64,000 bases of DNA from Bacteroidota bacterium (lineage in GTDB: Bacteria > Bacteroidota > Ignavibacteria > Tepidaquicellales > Tepidaquicellaceae), in contig JAFDZP010000003.1 in the NCBI GenBank assembly GCA_018266835.1, positions 166,824-230,823 of the forward strand. Direction: 5' to 3'. Position numbers and translations under genes: made by a program. Every line of letters starts with the position of its first letter. The first letter of the stretch is position 1. Below are positions 37,363 to 46,095 of this stretch, piece by piece. A model generated the notes under the pieces. It saw only the letters and a program-made list of their open reading frames with translations. It was not told the DNA's origin and made no database searches.

Positions 37363-38274
37363 TTAATTATCAAAAAAAAGAAAGGAATCAAACGGATTTT
37401 CCATACCTCTTTGAAGTAATATTTTGGCATCTTTCATACTCATATTTGAGTAGGAACAGCCGTTGCAAATTTCAATCTTAATATTTTCATCGAAAATCGA
37501 CTTCATTTGAATATTTGAATCTTCTTTCCACTTATAAATACTTTTTCTATCAAGATATTCTAAAGTTACAGCAGCATATAACCTTGTTACAGGATTAGGT
37601 GAGAAAAGAAGTTTCTCAATAGTATCATACTCTTTATAGTGATTTAAATTTGCCATAACATATAATCCATATGGGGCTTCACCATCGATACTGCAAGCTA
37701 TTCCATATACAAGGTGGTTAACGGAATTATTAATATAGTCTGTCTGAAAAATTAGCTCTTTCTTTTTTGTTTTCACTTTAAAATTAATCTTAGGAAAATA
37801 TGAACTCAAAAAATTTTGTATCCTAGGAACGGTTTTAAATATGCTAATTTGAGAATAATCTCCCCAGACTTCTAAATTTAATGTTTTTGCAAAAGCAATC
37901 AATTCGGAAGTATCAATTTCAGATTCGTAGGAATATAAAGTGAATTTGACTTCAACTACTTGAGGTTCTACCCTGAATGAAGAATAGCTTACAATAAGAC
38001 GTGAGTCCAAGTGATGTGATCTATATGCTAAATAGTTGCCTAAATCAAAATTTGAGATGAACCAAGGTGAAGATTCCTCGCGATAACCTGAATGAAGTTT
38101 GTGTGAATTTACTATCGAGTCGAGTTTAACTCCTGTTTCAATGCTATCAGAATTAAGCATATCATTTACATCGGAAATTAGGTTCTGAATTTGCTCTAAA
38201 TTCAAATCATTCCTAGCAAAATTTTTACTCAATGGTAAAATTATAAAAAATAATATTAATAACAATTTCCTCAT
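37363..38274 (-). CDS. Exported protein of unknown function, HEAT-like
   Basis: 303 residues. A signal peptide (about 1-21, RKLLLILFFIILPLSKNFA) leads to a predicted soluble alpha/beta protein. The segment LLFSPNPVTRLYAAVTLEYLDRK (about 215-237) resembles a HEAT repeat and echoes RHPNPVIRCYSFRALTNK in the protein at 11506-13128. A C-terminal CNGCSYSN motif could bind metal or form a disulfide. No homologous named family was recognised. It is a single gene with no obvious partner. Confidence 0.55.
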   Translation of the reverse strand: MRKLLLILFFIILPLSKNFARNDLNLEQIQNLISDVNDMLNSDSIETGVKLDSIVNSHKLHSGYREESSPWFISNFDLGNYLAYRSHHLDSRLIVSYSSFRVEPQVVEVKFTLYSYESEIDTSELIAFAKTLNLEVWGDYSQISIFKTVPRIQNFLSSYFPKINFKVKTKKKELIFQTDYINNSVNHLVYGIACSIDGEAPYGLYVMANLNHYKEYDTIEKLLFSPNPVTRLYAAVTLEYLDRKSIYKWKEDSNIQMKSIFDENIKIEICNGCSYSNMSMKDAKILLQRGMENPFDSFLFFDN

Positions 38275-38370
38275 TATCCTAATGTAAAAATACTTTCCAA
38301 ATAAAAAAAGCTATTATAAATATTTTAAAAAATGTTTTTATTTTATCTTTATTTTAGCAATTCCTGTTAA

Positions 38371-38378
38371 TATATTTG
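38371..38378 (+). promoter_or_regulatory. Bacteroidota-type -7 box
   Basis: TATATTTG is an exact TAnnTTTG match, 40 bases before the ATG of the small protein gene. A clear -33 TTTG is not evident. Confidence 0.4.
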
Positions 38379-38418
38379 TAAAATTTAATAATCTAAATTA
38401 CTAAATCAAATATTTTAA

Positions 38419-38718
38419 ATGCCTAAGATAATCCTTGAGTTAAATTACAGTATTTATCCTGAGAAAAGAGATGAATATCTTGAGATAGCAAAAAAAATGA
38501 CGGAGATAATACAATCTACCTCCACAAAAAATTATTCAATTTACGAAAACAAAAAAGGCTCAAACAATTTCAGCGAGATTTACCTTTGTGAATCTGAAAT
38601 TGAGTTTGAAGCAATAGACGATAACGAAAACGATGAAGTAACAGCTTTGACAGATAAACTCTTCCAAAGCTTTATCGTGGATAAAAAAGTGACTTACTCT
38701 ACAAAATACGAATTATAA
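38419..38718 (+). CDS. Small protein, possible dimeric alpha/beta-barrel (ABM-like) fold
   Basis: 99 residues without signal peptide. The pattern strand-helix-strand-strand-helix-strand, with the opening IILELNYSIYPEKRDEYLEIAKKM and a later YSIYENKKGSNNFSEIYLCESEIEFEA, fits a ferredoxin-like or ABM monooxygenase-type fold. This is a weak resemblance with no catalytic residue recognised. A strong terminator follows and separates it from the phosphodiesterase gene. Confidence 0.55.
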   Translation: MPKIILELNYSIYPEKRDEYLEIAKKMTEIIQSTSTKNYSIYENKKGSNNFSEIYLCESEIEFEAIDDNENDEVTALTDKLFQSFIVDKKVTYSTKYEL

Positions 38719-38767
38719 TCCGCCTTTTGTAAAGAATTGTTATAAATTTAAAAATGATATAATTTTC

Positions 38768-38799
38768 AAGGAGTATCTCATATGGGATGCTCCTTTTTT
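38768..38799 (+). terminator. Rho-independent terminator
   Basis: AAGGAGTATC/GATGCTCCTT with a T6 run. The ATG at 38787 lies inside this hairpin, which argues for the downstream start of the next gene. Confidence 0.85.
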
Positions 38800-38804
38800 A
38801 TTTA

Positions 38805-41066
38805 ATGGCAAGCATAAACGAAAACAGAAATAATTTTTTTCATCTACCCGAGGGGTTTAATTTCAAGACGAGCAAAACTGCAAAGCTCATCATTGGGATT
38901 ATTACTATTATCATTATCTCCCTCATGCTGCCAAGCTATAAAAATATTGATACTGAATACGAAGTCGGAACTATCTGGTCTAAAGAAGATCTTATTGCGC
39001 CGTTCTCCTTCCCTATTTACAAAGATGAAGCCGATTACGAAAAAGAAAAACAGGAAGCACGGCAGAGTGTTAATCCCGTCTTCGATGAACAGAATAAAAA
39101 CAATACAACTGCAGACAGCTTATCAATTTTCTTCAGAAGTCTTTCAAACATATTCCGTGATGCAAGTGAGCTTGAAAAAAATAATCAGGGCGGACTGAAA
39201 TCTTCGCGACTAGAAAAGCCGCTGGCAGAAATAAGCGCCGTCTTATCTCCCGAAGATGTTACATGGCTCTATCTTCTCTACAAAAAAGAAAATTCAAATA
39301 CGACTATTACATTCGATGCATTCCGAAATGCAGTAGAAAACGCCGCTCAGGAAAATTATTACAACAATGTAATTAATATCAGTAAGGATTCGCTACGTTC
39401 ATCAAGGTTATCAGTAAAAAAAGAAAATGTCAAAGTTCAGCTTTCAGAGGATAAATCTAACGTCATCGATAAAAAAGAACTGATGAACATGATGTCGGAG
39501 AGATTAAGAAATTCTGTAAAAGACTCTGCATATACTGTCATTGCAAAAAAAATACTCTCTGCCTTTGTAAGGGAAAATTTGATTTACAATAAAGAGCTGA
39601 CCGATTTAGAGATTCAGAACAAGATTGAAAAAATTCCGAACACAATCGGTATCGTAAAAGGAAACGAAAGAATAGTAAGCAAGCACGACCCGATAAATAA
39701 AAACACAAAGTTAAAGCTGGACTCGTATAAGAAAGTCCGCGTTGAAAAGCTGGGTGTCGAAGATTATTTCGTTCAGTACATAGGTAAAGTTCTCACTGTA
39801 CTTATTCTTGCGTTACTAACTGCATTCTTTCTTTATTATATACGAAAGAATATTTACGATAATAACAATATGCTTATTTTGTTATCGTCGCTTATTATTC
39901 TGGTTTGTTTCCTTGCATTCATAAGTTTAAAAATTACTGTAAACGCTCCGGTTGAATATCTCATCTTCGTATCTGTTGCATCTATTCTTCTTACAATTTT
40001 ATTTGATTCAAGATTGTCATTCTATATGACAATTATTAACTGCTTCCTTGTTGCATCAATCCGCGGCGGTGATTACACAATTGCATTCGTTTCGTTCTGC
40101 GGATGCGTTCTTGCAATTTTCAGCGTACAGAATATAAAGAACAGGTCGCAGATTTTCCGCTCCGTTTACTTTATGCTGATAGGATATTCCATTTCCATTC
40201 TCGCAGTGGGACTTGATAAGACAGAAGACACATCAAAAATTTTACTTCAGCTTTTATTCGGCGGAATAAATTCAATGCTATCCCCTATTATTGCATACGG
40301 ACTTTTGATTTTCTATGAGCGTACTTTTAAAATTACAACTGACTTAACATTACTTGAATTATCCGATTTCAATCATCCCTTATTAAAAGAGTTATCGTCT
40401 AAAGCTCCCGGAACGTTCCATCACAGTATTGTTATGGGAAATTTATCTGAAGCTGCTGCTGAGGCAATCGGAGCAAACTCAACCCTTGCAAGAGTAGGAT
40501 GTTATTATCACGATATCGGCAAAACATTAAAGCCACAGTATTTTATAGAGAACCAGCTTGACCATAATAAGCACGAGAATTTAAATCCGAATATAAGCAC
40601 TAAGCTTATTATCTCTCACGTAAAGGATGGCATTGAGCTTGCGAAAAAATATAATCTCCCTCAGGAGATAGTTGATTTTATTCCAATGCATCACGGCACA
40701 ACATTAGTTTCATATTTTTTTCATAAGGCAAAGTTTAATGCAAAGTCAGAGGAAATTTCAGATTATATATACCGATACCCCGGACCAAAGCCGCAGACGA
40801 AGGAAACGGGAATTGTAATGCTTGCAGATGCAATTGAAGCGAGTACACGAGCAATTGAAGAACCGACTCCCCAGAAAATTGAGAATAGAATTGACGATGT
40901 GATAAAAGCAAGATTCATGGAAGGCGAGCTTGATGAATGTGAACTCACTTTCAAAGACTTAACAAAAATAAAGCAGGCATTCATTAAAATATTAGTGGGT
41001 ATTCATCATCACAGAATAAAATATCCCGAGCAGAAGAAATTAGAGTTTAAATCAAAAGTTTATTAA
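38805..41066 (+). CDS. Membrane HD-domain phosphohydrolase, PgpH-like (c-di-AMP phosphodiesterase)
   Basis: 753 residues from the ATG at 38805; an in-frame ATG 18 bases earlier is inside the terminator stem. It has the 7TMR-HD architecture: one N-terminal helix (about 20-40), an extracytoplasmic domain (about 45-315), seven membrane helices (about 325-510) and a C-terminal HD domain. The HD residues are visible as APGTFHHSIVMGNL, CYYHDIGK and MHHGTT. PgpH proteins hydrolyse c-di-AMP to pApA; the assignment is by architecture, and no diadenylate cyclase is in the window. xerC/D follows after 14 bases. Confidence 0.88.
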   Translation: MASINENRNNFFHLPEGFNFKTSKTAKLIIGIITIIIISLMLPSYKNIDTEYEVGTIWSKEDLIAPFSFPIYKDEADYEKEKQEARQSVNPVFDEQNKNNTTADSLSIFFRSLSNIFRDASELEKNNQGGLKSSRLEKPLAEISAVLSPEDVTWLYLLYKKENSNTTITFDAFRNAVENAAQENYYNNVINISKDSLRSSRLSVKKENVKVQLSEDKSNVIDKKELMNMMSERLRNSVKDSAYTVIAKKILSAFVRENLIYNKELTDLEIQNKIEKIPNTIGIVKGNERIVSKHDPINKNTKLKLDSYKKVRVEKLGVEDYFVQYIGKVLTVLILALLTAFFLYYIRKNIYDNNNMLILLSSLIILVCFLAFISLKITVNAPVEYLIFVSVASILLTILFDSRLSFYMTIINCFLVASIRGGDYTIAFVSFCGCVLAIFSVQNIKNRSQIFRSVYFMLIGYSISILAVGLDKTEDTSKILLQLLFGGINSMLSPIIAYGLLIFYERTFKITTDLTLLELSDFNHPLLKELSSKAPGTFHHSIVMGNLSEAAAEAIGANSTLARVGCYYHDIGKTLKPQYFIENQLDHNKHENLNPNISTKLIISHVKDGIELAKKYNLPQEIVDFIPMHHGTTLVSYFFHKAKFNAKSEEISDYIYRYPGPKPQTKETGIVMLADAIEASTRAIEEPTPQKIENRIDDVIKARFMEGELDECELTFKDLTKIKQAFIKILVGIHHHRIKYPEQKKLEFKSKVY

Positions 41067-41080
41067 TAGTATAACACTAA

Positions 41081-42001
41081 ATGACGCAGGACTTTGAACT
41101 TTCACGCAAGCTGTTTGTAAATTATCTTAAGCACGAAAAATCTTTATCCGAAAATACAATTAAGTCATACAAATTAGACTTAGAAAAATTATTTGATTAT
41201 TTAATAAATGTAAAGCTCATAGAAGAAGTAAAAAAAACCCGTGAGGATGATTTAATTGATTTCTTCAAGTTTGCAAATTCTTCCAAAGAAGATTCAGAGG
41301 AGAAATTTGCAATCCGTACAATGAGCAGATATCTTTCTACGTTTCGTTCGTTCTTTAAATTTCTAGAAGCGGAAAAAAATATTGATTCAAATCCTGTTGA
41401 GAATATAGACTCTCCCAAGATTGCAAGAATAATTCCTGAATATCTTTCAATTGAAGAGGTTGATAAAATTTTAAGTAAGCCTGATTTATCGAATAAACTC
41501 GGGCTGCGTGATAAAGCGCTGCTTGAAACTATGTACGGCTCAGGTTTGCGTGTAAGTGAGGCGATAAATTTAACTGTTTCAAATGTTTTTTTTAAAGACG
41601 AATTTATACGGGTTTTCGGAAAAGGAAATAAAGAAAGAATTATTCCGATAGGACAGACGGGATTAAAATTTATCGATAAGTACATAAACGAAAGCAGAGC
41701 ATCACTGAGAAATTCACATTCAGAAAATTTTTTATTCCTGAACTTCAGAGGAAAGAAGCTTTCACGCATGGGAATTTATGATATTGTAAAAAGATACTCA
41801 CGCGAAGCAGAAATTGAGAAAGATGTTCATCCGCATACATTAAGGCATTCGTTTGCAACACACCTTTTACAGGGAGGCGCAGATATAAGAATTATTCAGG
41901 AGATGCTGGGGCACGCCGATATTGCAACAACACAAATATACACACATACTAACAGAGATTATTTAATTGAAGTGCATAAAACTTTTCATCCGAGAGGATA
42001 A
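41081..42001 (+). CDS. Tyrosine recombinase XerC/XerD
   Basis: 306 residues, normal for Xer proteins. The N-terminal SAM-like DNA-binding domain (about 10-95) starts FVNYLKHEKSLSENTIKSY. The catalytic domain shows the first Arg in GSGLRVSEAINL, the Lys in GKGNKERIIP, HTLRHSFATHLL (His-x-x-Arg), GHADIATTQIYTH and the nucleophilic Tyr in that last motif. Its place among housekeeping genes, with no integrase-type neighbours, favours the chromosome-dimer-resolution enzyme. The length fits both XerC and XerD, so the exact paralog is left open. Confidence 0.9.
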   Translation: MTQDFELSRKLFVNYLKHEKSLSENTIKSYKLDLEKLFDYLINVKLIEEVKKTREDDLIDFFKFANSSKEDSEEKFAIRTMSRYLSTFRSFFKFLEAEKNIDSNPVENIDSPKIARIIPEYLSIEEVDKILSKPDLSNKLGLRDKALLETMYGSGLRVSEAINLTVSNVFFKDEFIRVFGKGNKERIIPIGQTGLKFIDKYINESRASLRNSHSENFLFLNFRGKKLSRMGIYDIVKRYSREAEIEKDVHPHTLRHSFATHLLQGGADIRIIQEMLGHADIATTQIYTHTNRDYLIEVHKTFHPRG

Positions 42002-42028
42002 CCTTAGGATAGAAAAATATAACTAATA

Positions 42029-43510
42029 TTGAAAGCAGTAGAGTTTAATAATATTACAAAAAGTTTCGGGCAGCTTACCGTTAACGATAGAATTACATTT
42101 TCGGTGGAAGAGAACACTGTGCATTGCCTCCTTGGTGAGAACGGCGCAGGAAAATCCACATTGATGAAAATTTTATTCGGGAGCTATAAGCAGGATGAGG
42201 GCACTATTAAGATCAGAGGGAAGGAAGTTAATTTCAAATCCCCTCTTGATGCAATTGATGAAAAAATCGGAATGCTGTATCAGCATTTCATGCTGATAGA
42301 TGATTTTACCATATGGGAGAATGTTGTCATAGGAAATGAATTAAGTTCGGCAGGAAAACTTGATTATAAAAAAATCAAAGCGCGCCTTAATGAAATTATA
42401 GATAATTACAATCTTGGATTAGATATAAATAAAAAGATCTGTGATATAAGCATAAGTGAAGAGCAGAAAGTTGAGCTTTTGAAATTACTTTACAGAAACT
42501 CAGAGATTTTAATATTTGATGAACCCACAGCAGTGCTTTCACCTGTAGAGGTGAAAGAGTTTTTTAAAATTGTTGAGAAGTTTAAGGCTGACGGAAAGAC
42601 AATTATTTTCATCACTCACAAGCTCAACGAAGTTAAAGAGCTAGCTGATAAAGTTTCAGTTTTGAGAAGAGGTCAGTTAGTTTACGAAACAGACAAAGAT
42701 AATATCGATGTGCAAAAATTAGGAAATGAAATTATAGGGAACATTGAAATAACGGAATCAGCTCCTAAGTTATTCACCAACGAAAAGAACAAGAAAAATT
42801 ATATCGAGTTGAAAGATGTGTCTTTGATAAAAGACAATGTGACGGTGCTGGATGATGTTTCTATATCTGTGAAGCGATATGAGATTCATGGAATATGCGG
42901 AGTTGAAGGCAACGGTCAGCAGGAATTGGTAGATGTCATTATGCAGTTTGAAAAAGATTTTGACGGCGTCGTAATTATGAAAGACGAAAAAGTTTCTATT
43001 GTACCTGATGACAGATATAAGAGAGGAATGATAAAAGAATTTACCATTGGAGAAAATCTTATTTTAAAGAAGAAAAAGAACGGGCTAATTACAAAAAATA
43101 CAGTTGACTCTGCATCACAGTATATAATGAAAAAGTATGATGTACGCGCACCTTCACCTGAAACCCCGCTTGGTTCTTTATCCGGCGGCAATCAGCAGAA
43201 GGCAATCATTGCACGGGAAATTGAAGTGCAGCAAGGCACAATGATATTTTATCATCCCACAAGAGGGGTTGATATCAATGCAACTGCTTTTATTCACTCG
43301 GAAATAATTAATTTAAGAAACTCAGGTAAGGCAATATTGCTCATTTCATCAGATCTGGATGAGCTCTTAAAGTTATCCGACAGGTTAAGTGTAATGCATA
43401 AAGGAAAATTTATTAAGACTTTCAGTGAAACCGAATTAATAACTGATAACAGAAATAATCTGCTGGAAGAAATCGGACAATTAATGATAGGATACACGCA
43501 TGCTAAGTAA
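42029..43510 (+). CDS. ABC transporter ATP-binding protein, nucleoside/sugar-type (duplicated NBD)
   Basis: 493 residues starting at TTG. Two ATPase domains are fused. The first (about 1-235) has Walker A GENGAGKST and Walker B LIFDEPTAVLS. The second (about 255-490) has a degenerate Walker A GVEGNGQQEL and a clear signature LSGGNQQK, with MIFYHPTRGVDI as its Walker B region. The first domain's signature is weak (ISISEEQK). This asymmetric pattern is typical of the RbsA/YufO class. The two permeases follow with overlapping ends, forming one operon. Confidence 0.9.
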   Translation: MKAVEFNNITKSFGQLTVNDRITFSVEENTVHCLLGENGAGKSTLMKILFGSYKQDEGTIKIRGKEVNFKSPLDAIDEKIGMLYQHFMLIDDFTIWENVVIGNELSSAGKLDYKKIKARLNEIIDNYNLGLDINKKICDISISEEQKVELLKLLYRNSEILIFDEPTAVLSPVEVKEFFKIVEKFKADGKTIIFITHKLNEVKELADKVSVLRRGQLVYETDKDNIDVQKLGNEIIGNIEITESAPKLFTNEKNKKNYIELKDVSLIKDNVTVLDDVSISVKRYEIHGICGVEGNGQQELVDVIMQFEKDFDGVVIMKDEKVSIVPDDRYKRGMIKEFTIGENLILKKKKNGLITKNTVDSASQYIMKKYDVRAPSPETPLGSLSGGNQQKAIIAREIEVQQGTMIFYHPTRGVDINATAFIHSEIINLRNSGKAILLISSDLDELLKLSDRLSVMHKGKFIKTFSETELITDNRNNLLEEIGQLMIGYTHAK

Positions 43511-44549
43511 ATTTTCAATTTCTGCCAGGGCAAATATTATTTCCATCTCTTTATCACTTCTTGCAACATTTCTGATAACGGTAATTTTGATTTTACTCAT
43601 AGGTAAAAATCCCCTGCCTGTATTTGGTACAATGTTCTCCGAAGTTTTTTTCAGCGGGTATGGTATAGGTCAGACACTTTTTAAAGCGACGCCGTTAATA
43701 ATCTGCGGATGCGGACTTGCATTCTGTTTTCACGCAGCAATTTTTAATATCGGCGCAGAAGGCCAGTTAAACGCAGGTGCCTTTACAATGGCGCTTATTG
43801 CATTAAAGCTGGATTGGCTTCCATGGTATCTAACTATTATAGTTTGCATCATTGTTTCATTCGGAGTAAGCGCTTTCTTCGGATTAATTCCTGCAATTAT
43901 AAAAATCAAAAAAAGTGTTAGTGAAGTTATAACTACTATAATGATGAACTTCATTATAATGGCTCTGATAAATTATTTCCTCGTTGATTTTTTTGCAGCA
44001 AAGTCATCTATGCATACTGAGAAAATTTCAGATAACTTAATGCTCATGAAATTTTCTTCAATGTTTTCATTCTTCCAGGGTTCATCTCTGAATATCTGTT
44101 TCTTAATCGCGCTTGCGCTTGCATTCATTTCATATATTATAATTTATAAAACAAAATTCGGCTACGAAATAAGAGCTGTGGGTTTTAATCCTTCAGCATC
44201 TAAATACATCGGTACATCTTCCGATAGAATAATCATTCTCACTTTCATAATAGGCGCAGGGATAACAAGTTTAACAGGATTAAATTTCGTGATGGGATAT
44301 AAGGGATTTTATGAATATGGATTTTCAAACAACGTTGGCTTTACTGCAATTGCCGTAGCGCTGCTTGCAAGAAATAATCCCATTGGAATTATTTTCTCTT
44401 CAATTTTATTTGGAGTGCTGGATTTCGGCGGTCTTGCTGTGAACGATATGGTGCCTAAGGAAATTGTTTTAGTTGTGCAAGGAGTGATAATTCTTACAAT
44501 ACTTTCAATCAATACTATTGTAGATAAAAAATATAATTTAAAGAGGTAG
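43500..44549 (+). CDS. ABC transporter permease 1, nucleoside-type (YufP-like)
   Basis: 349 residues, about 9 membrane helices. The frame overlaps the end of the ATPase gene by 11 bases. It has the family motif ATPLIICGCGLAFCFHAAIFNIGAEGQLNAGAF and a second-half motif RAVGFNPSASKYIG. Permeases of this BPD_transp_2 family partner with BmpA-type lipoprotein receptors for nucleosides or with sugar receptors; no such receptor is present here. Confidence 0.9.
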   Translation: MLSKFSISARANIISISLSLLATFLITVILILLIGKNPLPVFGTMFSEVFFSGYGIGQTLFKATPLIICGCGLAFCFHAAIFNIGAEGQLNAGAFTMALIALKLDWLPWYLTIIVCIIVSFGVSAFFGLIPAIIKIKKSVSEVITTIMMNFIIMALINYFLVDFFAAKSSMHTEKISDNLMLMKFSSMFSFFQGSSLNICFLIALALAFISYIIIYKTKFGYEIRAVGFNPSASKYIGTSSDRIIILTFIIGAGITSLTGLNFVMGYKGFYEYGFSNNVGFTAIAVALLARNNPIGIIFSSILFGVLDFGGLAVNDMVPKEIVLVVQGVIILTILSINTIVDKKYNLKR

Positions 44550-45457
44550 TGGAGCTTATAAAATCAATATTAACGGTTGCGTTTCTTACTCAGGTATTCA
44601 GATTAATGACACCATATTATCTTGGGGCATCTGCAGCAAATTTTTCCGAGCGTGGCGGCGTAATAAATATTGCTATCGAAGGTTTTATGACTCTCTCCGC
44701 ATTCTCATTTGCAATGTTCAGCATCATTACTAACAACACAACTCTTTCTATTTTTTTAGCAATAATAATTAATCTGGCATTCGCGCTACTATATTCACTC
44801 TTCACAGTGAAATTAAAAATAAATCAGATTGTAACAGGTGTCGGATTTAATATTCTCATTGCAGGACTCACGAAATTTTTAATGATGATTATTTTCCACA
44901 GCTCAAGCAATACGGACAGATTCGAAGGAATTCAGGACAATGCTTTCATAGGGCAGATACCCGTTATTGGCGCTATTCTTTCGGACTACATAGTTTTATT
45001 TGCAATTATTTTAATATTCATTTCAAGCTTTGTCTTATTCAAAACTACTTTCGGATTAAGATTAAGAAGCGTGGGTGAAAATCCCGAAGCAGCTGAATCC
45101 CTCGGGATAAAAGTAAGACACTACAAAGTTTACGGAATTTTAATCAGCGGATTTCTTGCATCGCTTGCGGGCATCTGGCTAGCTTCGGAGCAGAAATCTT
45201 TTAGCGACGGAATGATAGCAGGGCGTGGTTACATTGCCCTTGCCGCAATGATTATAGGTAAATGGAAACCCGTAAATATATTCTTCGCTTCGTTAATATT
45301 TGCTTTCTTTGAAGCTTTGCAAATCTCAATTCAGATATCGGGAACTCCGATACCTTCTCAGATAATTCAGATGCTTCCTTACTTAATTACTATTTTAGTA
45401 TTGATAGGATTAATAGGAAAAACAAAACCGCCTGCAGCTGACGGCGTGCCGTATTAG
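44549..45457 (+). CDS. ABC transporter permease 2, nucleoside-type (YufQ-like)
   Basis: 302 residues with a GTG start whose first base is the last base of the previous stop codon, so translation is probably coupled. About 8 membrane helices are seen. The family signature appears as LGASAANFSERGGVINIAIEGFMTLSAF and RSVGENPEAAESLGIKVRHYKVYGIL. It forms the heterodimeric channel with the preceding permease. The next gene (HAD phosphatase) starts 13 bases later and could share the transcript. Confidence 0.9.
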   Translation: MELIKSILTVAFLTQVFRLMTPYYLGASAANFSERGGVINIAIEGFMTLSAFSFAMFSIITNNTTLSIFLAIIINLAFALLYSLFTVKLKINQIVTGVGFNILIAGLTKFLMMIIFHSSSNTDRFEGIQDNAFIGQIPVIGAILSDYIVLFAIILIFISSFVLFKTTFGLRLRSVGENPEAAESLGIKVRHYKVYGILISGFLASLAGIWLASEQKSFSDGMIAGRGYIALAAMIIGKWKPVNIFFASLIFAFFEALQISIQISGTPIPSQIIQMLPYLITILVLIGLIGKTKPPAADGVPY

Positions 45458-45470
45458 TTTCTGATAAAAA

Positions 45471-46088
45471 ATGTATAAAGCGCTGATATTCGATTTAGGT
45501 AACGTTGTATTCAATGTTGACTTCAGTTTAATTTATAAACACTGGTCAGAGTTATCAGGCATCTCCTTTTCTAAAATAAAAAAATATTTTGAAAACGATA
45601 AGCATTTTGATATGCTTGAACGTGGTGATATTTCTGCAGAAGAATACAGAAACATCACTCAGAAAAATTTAGGAATGAACTTATCCGATAAAGACTTTGA
45701 TGAAGGTCTTACTGCATTATATTTAAATGAATGTGATGATATAAATTCTCTTTTAAAAGAGCTGAAGAAAAATTATAGGATAATTGCTCTATCCAATACG
45801 AATATAATTCATAAAAGAGTCTGGCGTAAAAAATATAAAGATACTATGGACCAGTTTGAAAAGATATTTTCCTCCCATGAAATAAATACGAGAAAGCCGG
45901 AGTTGAAACCATACTTAATTGCTCTGGCTTATTTAAAAATGAAGCCTGAAGAAGTAATTTTTTTAGATGATAAGGAAGAAAATATCGAGCCGGCTAAACA
46001 GCTAGGTATGAAAACCATCACTGTTAAATCACCGGCTCAAATGAAAAATGAATTGAGAATTGAGTTAAATCAAATAATGAAAATTTAA
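45471..46088 (+). CDS. HAD-superfamily hydrolase (subfamily IA-like phosphatase)
   Basis: 205 residues. Motif I is FDLGNVVFNVDF (nucleophile Asp8; the usual second acidic residue comes as Asp in NVDF). Motif II is ALSNTN near 105, motif III has Lys in RKPELKPYL near 145, and motif IV is IFLDDKEENIEPAKQLG. The helical cap between 20 and 85 is of the C1 type. Family members dephosphorylate small sugar or nucleotide phosphates. Its position behind a nucleoside-type importer suggests a nucleotide or sugar-phosphate substrate, but this is only contextual. Confidence 0.88.
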   Translation: MYKALIFDLGNVVFNVDFSLIYKHWSELSGISFSKIKKYFENDKHFDMLERGDISAEEYRNITQKNLGMNLSDKDFDEGLTALYLNECDDINSLLKELKKNYRIIALSNTNIIHKRVWRKKYKDTMDQFEKIFSSHEINTRKPELKPYLIALAYLKMKPEEVIFLDDKEENIEPAKQLGMKTITVKSPAQMKNELRIELNQIMKI

Positions 46089-46095
46089 GACTATT

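Noticed and set aside
38787-38804. Earlier ATG of the PgpH-like gene
   Set aside because: It lies inside a strong terminator hairpin. The ATG 18 bases downstream is clear of the stem.
41197-41769. 190-codon minus-strand frame inside the Xer recombinase gene
   Set aside because: It is antisense to a gene with all catalytic motifs and shows Ser/Phe-rich shadow composition.
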